NCBI GenBank assembly: GCA_017882405.1
Contig: JADGPO010000063.1
Span: 1-26,973 of the forward strand
Reading direction: 5' to 3'
From: Solirubrobacteraceae bacterium
GTDB taxonomy: Bacteria; Actinomycetota; Thermoleophilia; Solirubrobacterales; Solirubrobacteraceae
DNA length: 26,973 nt
Positions 24,983 to 26,973 of this stretch are shown here, in pieces. The notes under the pieces are model-generated. The model was not told the DNA's origin, did not search any database, and saw only the letters and a program-made list of their open reading frames with translations. Numbering within the stretch: the stretch's first letter is position 1; each line of letters starts with the position of its first letter. A program made the position numbers and the translations under genes.

Positions 24983-26212
24983 GTGACTGACCGCCCGACG
25001 CTCACCGCCGCCGCGGCCCGGCGCATCGCTCTGGCGGCTCAGGGATTCGGCCGCCGGCGGCCGGGCGCGGGCGGATCCGGGCCCAACGCCAAGCAGATTC
25101 GCGAGTTGATCGGTCGGCTCGGGGTGCTGCAGCTGGACTCGGTCAACGTGTTCGCCCGCGCGCACTACATGCCGGTGTTCTCCCGCCTGGGACCCTACGA
25201 CCGCACGGTGCTCGACCGCCTGACGGCGCACACTGGCGGACGGGTCCACCGCCGGTTCGTCGAGTACTGGGCGCACGAGGCGTCGCTGATCCCGATCGAG
25301 AGCCATCCGCTGTTTCACTGGCGGATGGAGAGTGCGATCGAGGACGCGTGGGGGCGGATGGCGCGTATGGCCAAAGAGCAGCCGGAGGTGATCGAGGAGA
25401 CGCTCCGGCTCGTCGCCGACCAGGGTCCCATCCGCGCGAGTGCGACCGGCATCCCGCGGCCCGACCCGCAGCCGGGCCAGATGTGGAACTGGCACGACGG
25501 CAAGGTCGCGCTCGAGTACCTGTTCTGGGCGGGGCGGATCACGGCGGCCCGTCGGGTCAACTTCGAGCGGTGGTACGACATACCCGAACGGGTGCTGCCA
25601 CCCGACGTGCTGACCGCCGCGATCCCATCCCGGGAGGACGCCCAGCGCCAGCTGACCAGGATCGCCGCGGCCGCGCTGGGGGTCGCCACCGAGCCCGACC
25701 TGGGTGACTACTTCCGCCTGCCGCGGGCCGACTCCAAGGTGCGCGTCGCCGAGCTGGTTCAGAGCGGCGAGCTGACGCCGGTGGATGTCCGTGGCTGGGG
25801 CCCGCCCGCCTATCTGTGGTCCGCCGCACGCCGGCCGCGCCGCATCGAGGCCCAGGCGCTGCTGTCACCCTTCGACCCCCTGATCTGGTTTCGCCCGCGC
25901 GCCGAGCGGCTGTTCGGGTTTCGCTACCGGATCGAGATCTACACCCCGGCCGAGAAGCGGATCCACGGCTACTACGTCCTGCCGTTCCTGCTCGGCGACG
26001 CCCTGGTGGCGCGCGTCGACCTGAAGTCCGATCGCCGGCGCGGCGTGCTGCTGGTTCAGGGGGCGTTCGCCGAGCCGGACGTCGACGTGGCGCACGTGGC
26101 CGCCGAGCTGGCGCAGGAGCTCCACCAGGTCGCCGCCTGGCAGGGCCTGGAGCGCGGCGTCGAGGTCCGGCGCCACGGCGACCTTGCGACCGCGCTGAGC
26201 GCCGCCGTATGA
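24983..26212 (+). CDS. YcaQ-family (HTH_42) DNA glycosylase
   Basis: A 409-residue winged-helix protein of the YcaQ/AlkX family, which excises bulky alkylated bases and unhooks interstrand cross-links. The family signature QLDSVNVFARAHY (QxD active site) is at about residue 51-63. YWAHEASLIP, WNWHDGKVALEYLFWAG and RRVNFERWYD are central. LLSPFDPLIWFRPRAERLF and KRIHGYYVLPFLLGDALVAR complete the typical C-terminal domain. Length and motif order match the family, and the protein appears complete. The GTG start is supported by the TAGGCT box. The stop overlaps the ATG of a truncated HAD gene (ATGA), and the GT-PHP/UDG-like operon is divergent, so the promoter region lies between two possible DNA-repair units. 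Confidence 0.92.
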   Translation: MTDRPTLTAAAARRIALAAQGFGRRRPGAGGSGPNAKQIRELIGRLGVLQLDSVNVFARAHYMPVFSRLGPYDRTVLDRLTAHTGGRVHRRFVEYWAHEASLIPIESHPLFHWRMESAIEDAWGRMARMAKEQPEVIEETLRLVADQGPIRASATGIPRPDPQPGQMWNWHDGKVALEYLFWAGRITAARRVNFERWYDIPERVLPPDVLTAAIPSREDAQRQLTRIAAAALGVATEPDLGDYFRLPRADSKVRVAELVQSGELTPVDVRGWGPPAYLWSAARRPRRIEAQALLSPFDPLIWFRPRAERLFGFRYRIEIYTPAEKRIHGYYVLPFLLGDALVARVDLKSDRRRGVLLVQGAFAEPDVDVAHVAAELAQELHQVAAWQGLERGVEVRRHGDLATALSAAV

Positions 26213-26369
26213 AGGCGATCCTGTTCGACCTCGACGACACGCTGATCCCGGAGGCCTCGGCGCTCCAGGCCGGCTACCGCGCGCAATCCACGTCGACCGT
26301 CAGCGACGGTCGACGACCACCGACGTGATCGCCGACCTGACGCAGCTCGAGGACCTACTGGACGTCTAG
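26209..26369 (+). pseudogene. HAD-hydrolase gene with most of its middle deleted
   Basis: ATG 26209 overlaps the YcaQ-family stop. The first 25 codons read MKAILFDLDDTLIPEASALQ and continue GYRA, containing the HAD motif I DLDDT with both aspartates. The frame then enters a perfect 25-bp hairpin and stops at 26326-26328. In another frame, [17 protein letters not shown] to TAG 26369 looks like the C-terminal strand and helix of HAD phosphatases. About 200 residues including motifs II-IV are absent, so it cannot be functional. The ATGA coupling suggests an intact HAD gene once followed ycaQ. Its last bases overlap the ino1 stop. Confidence 0.6.
26291..26315. repeat. Perfect inverted repeat, 11-bp arms, 3-nt loop
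   Basis: CGTCGACCGTC, spacer AGC, GACGGTCGACG: an exact palindrome sitting at the join between the N- and C-terminal remnants of the HAD gene. There is no T-tract after it. It could be the scar of a deletion or foldback, a small palindromic element, or a terminator for the ycaQ-family transcript. I saw no second copy in the window. Confidence 0.8.
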
Positions 26370-26973
26370 GAGCTGGCGATCTCCGCGGCGGGCGCCTCGC
26401 CCTTGGGCTTGCCGCTCAGCGCCTTGCGAGAGTACTGCTCGATGAACTTCGCGGTCAGCCCGCGCGCCTCGTCGTCGGGGCGCTGGTGCATCGGCGACTT
26501 CATCAGGTAGGAGCTGGGGCCGTCCAGCTGACCGGAGAGGCCGTTGTTGAGCGCCAGCTTGCAGCAGCGCACGGCGTCGGTGACGATGCCGGCCGAGTTG
26601 GGGGAATCCCACACCTCGAGCTTGAGCTCGGCCGTCAGGGGCACGTCGCCGAACGCCTGGCCCTCGAGGCGGATGTGGGCCCACTTGCGGTCGGTCAGCC
26701 ACGGCACGTAGTCCGAGGGGCCGACGTGCACGTCGTCGGCGGGCAGCTCGTGGCCCACGATCGAGGTGACGGCGTTGGTCTTGGAGATCTTCTTGGACTC
26801 CAGGCGCTCGCGCTCGAGCATGTTGAAGAAGTCCATGTTGCCGCCCACGTTGAGCTGGGAGGTGCGCAGCAGCTTGACACCGCGGTCGTGGAACAGCCGG
26901 GCCAGCTGGCGGTGGACGATCGTGGCGCCGACCTGGGACTTGATGTCGTCGCCGACGATCGGCAGCCCCGCCT
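26366..26973 (-). CDS. ino1: Inositol-3-phosphate synthase, C-terminal part
   Basis: The frame is open from the right edge to TAG 26366-26368, giving about 201 residues; the N-terminal NAD-binding half lies outside the window. [48 protein letters not shown] (catalytic lysines), [20 protein letters not shown] and [20 protein letters not shown] are the core signatures of myo-inositol-1-phosphate synthase, which converts glucose 6-phosphate to inositol 3-phosphate with NAD+. In actinobacteria the product feeds phosphatidylinositol and mycothiol. The last 15 residues ([14 protein letters not shown]) are a low-complexity extension beyond the conserved core. The stop overlaps that of the convergent HAD relic. 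Confidence 0.94.
   Translation of the reverse strand, partial: AGLPIVGDDIKSQVGATIVHRQLARLFHDRGVKLLRTSQLNVGGNMDFFNMLERERLESKKISKTNAVTSIVGHELPADDVHVGPSDYVPWLTDRKWAHIRLEGQAFGDVPLTAELKLEVWDSPNSAGIVTDAVRCCKLALNNGLSGQLDGPSSYLMKSPMHQRPDDEARGLTAKFIEQYSRKALSGKPKGEAPAAEIASS

Overview
The window is very GC-rich, coding-dense bacterial chromosome. It has many GTG and TTG starts, tightly packed operons with ATGA/GTGA stop-start overlaps, TANNNT-type -10 boxes, an inositol-phosphate synthase and PimA-like glycosyltransferase sequence. Together these suggest an actinobacterium; the flavour of several proteins (H1-like Lys/Ala-rich protein, GT-PHP fusion) makes me favour class Thermoleophilia (Solirubrobacterales-like), but that is inference. 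I see no rRNA, tRNA, CRISPR array, integrase or transposase. It reads as ordinary core chromosome with a few decayed genes.

Layout. 1-4260 is a cell-surface/glycan block: a 5' part of a lytic-transglycosylase-like gene and a GT-C-like polytopic membrane protein (minus strand), then divergently an NAD-dependent sugar epimerase and a family 2 glycosyltransferase (plus), then a convergent GtrA flippase-like protein. 4320-5790 holds an orphan beta-class DNA methyltransferase convergent with protein-L-isoaspartate methyltransferase. 5857-6501 is a SCO1/SenC copper-chaperone-like protein. 6498-10254 is a five-gene minus-strand operon headed by dihydrolipoyl dehydrogenase and containing a lipoyl-less E2 acyltransferase domain. 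10281-14220 is a thiamine locus: thiE on the minus strand with a membrane gene after it, and divergently a TPP riboswitch controlling thiO-thiS-thiG plus a translationally coupled SnoaL-like gene. 14378-16683 is a coupled pair of nucleotide-sugar dehydrogenases (Gfo/Idh type and WecC/WbpA type). 16867-17383 has two small membrane proteins. 17508-19887 has an EEP-family phosphatase/nuclease divergent from argF, then an H1-like/phasin-like protein. 19929-22254 has a TrmA/RlmD-family RNA methyltransferase and a quinone-reductase-like enzyme. 22363-24947 is a two-gene minus operon: a PimA-like glycosyltransferase fused to a PHP phosphoesterase, followed by a divergent uracil-DNA-glycosylase-fold protein. 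24983-26369 is a YcaQ-family DNA glycosylase followed by a wrecked HAD gene. The window ends inside ino1.

The most striking genome-scale signal is promoter architecture. Nearly every first gene of a transcription unit has a TANNNT hexamer whose last base lies only 7-13 nt before the start codon. This implies leaderless or near-leaderless mRNAs, and several divergent pairs have abutting or overlapping -10 boxes. Genes inside operons instead use Shine-Dalgarno sites or overlapping stop/start codons. The most unusual proteins are the GT-PHP fusion (both catalytic glutamates of the GT domain replaced by arginine, PHP metal site intact) and its operon partner, a UDG-fold protein that keeps four iron-sulfur-like cysteines but lacks both canonical catalytic motifs.
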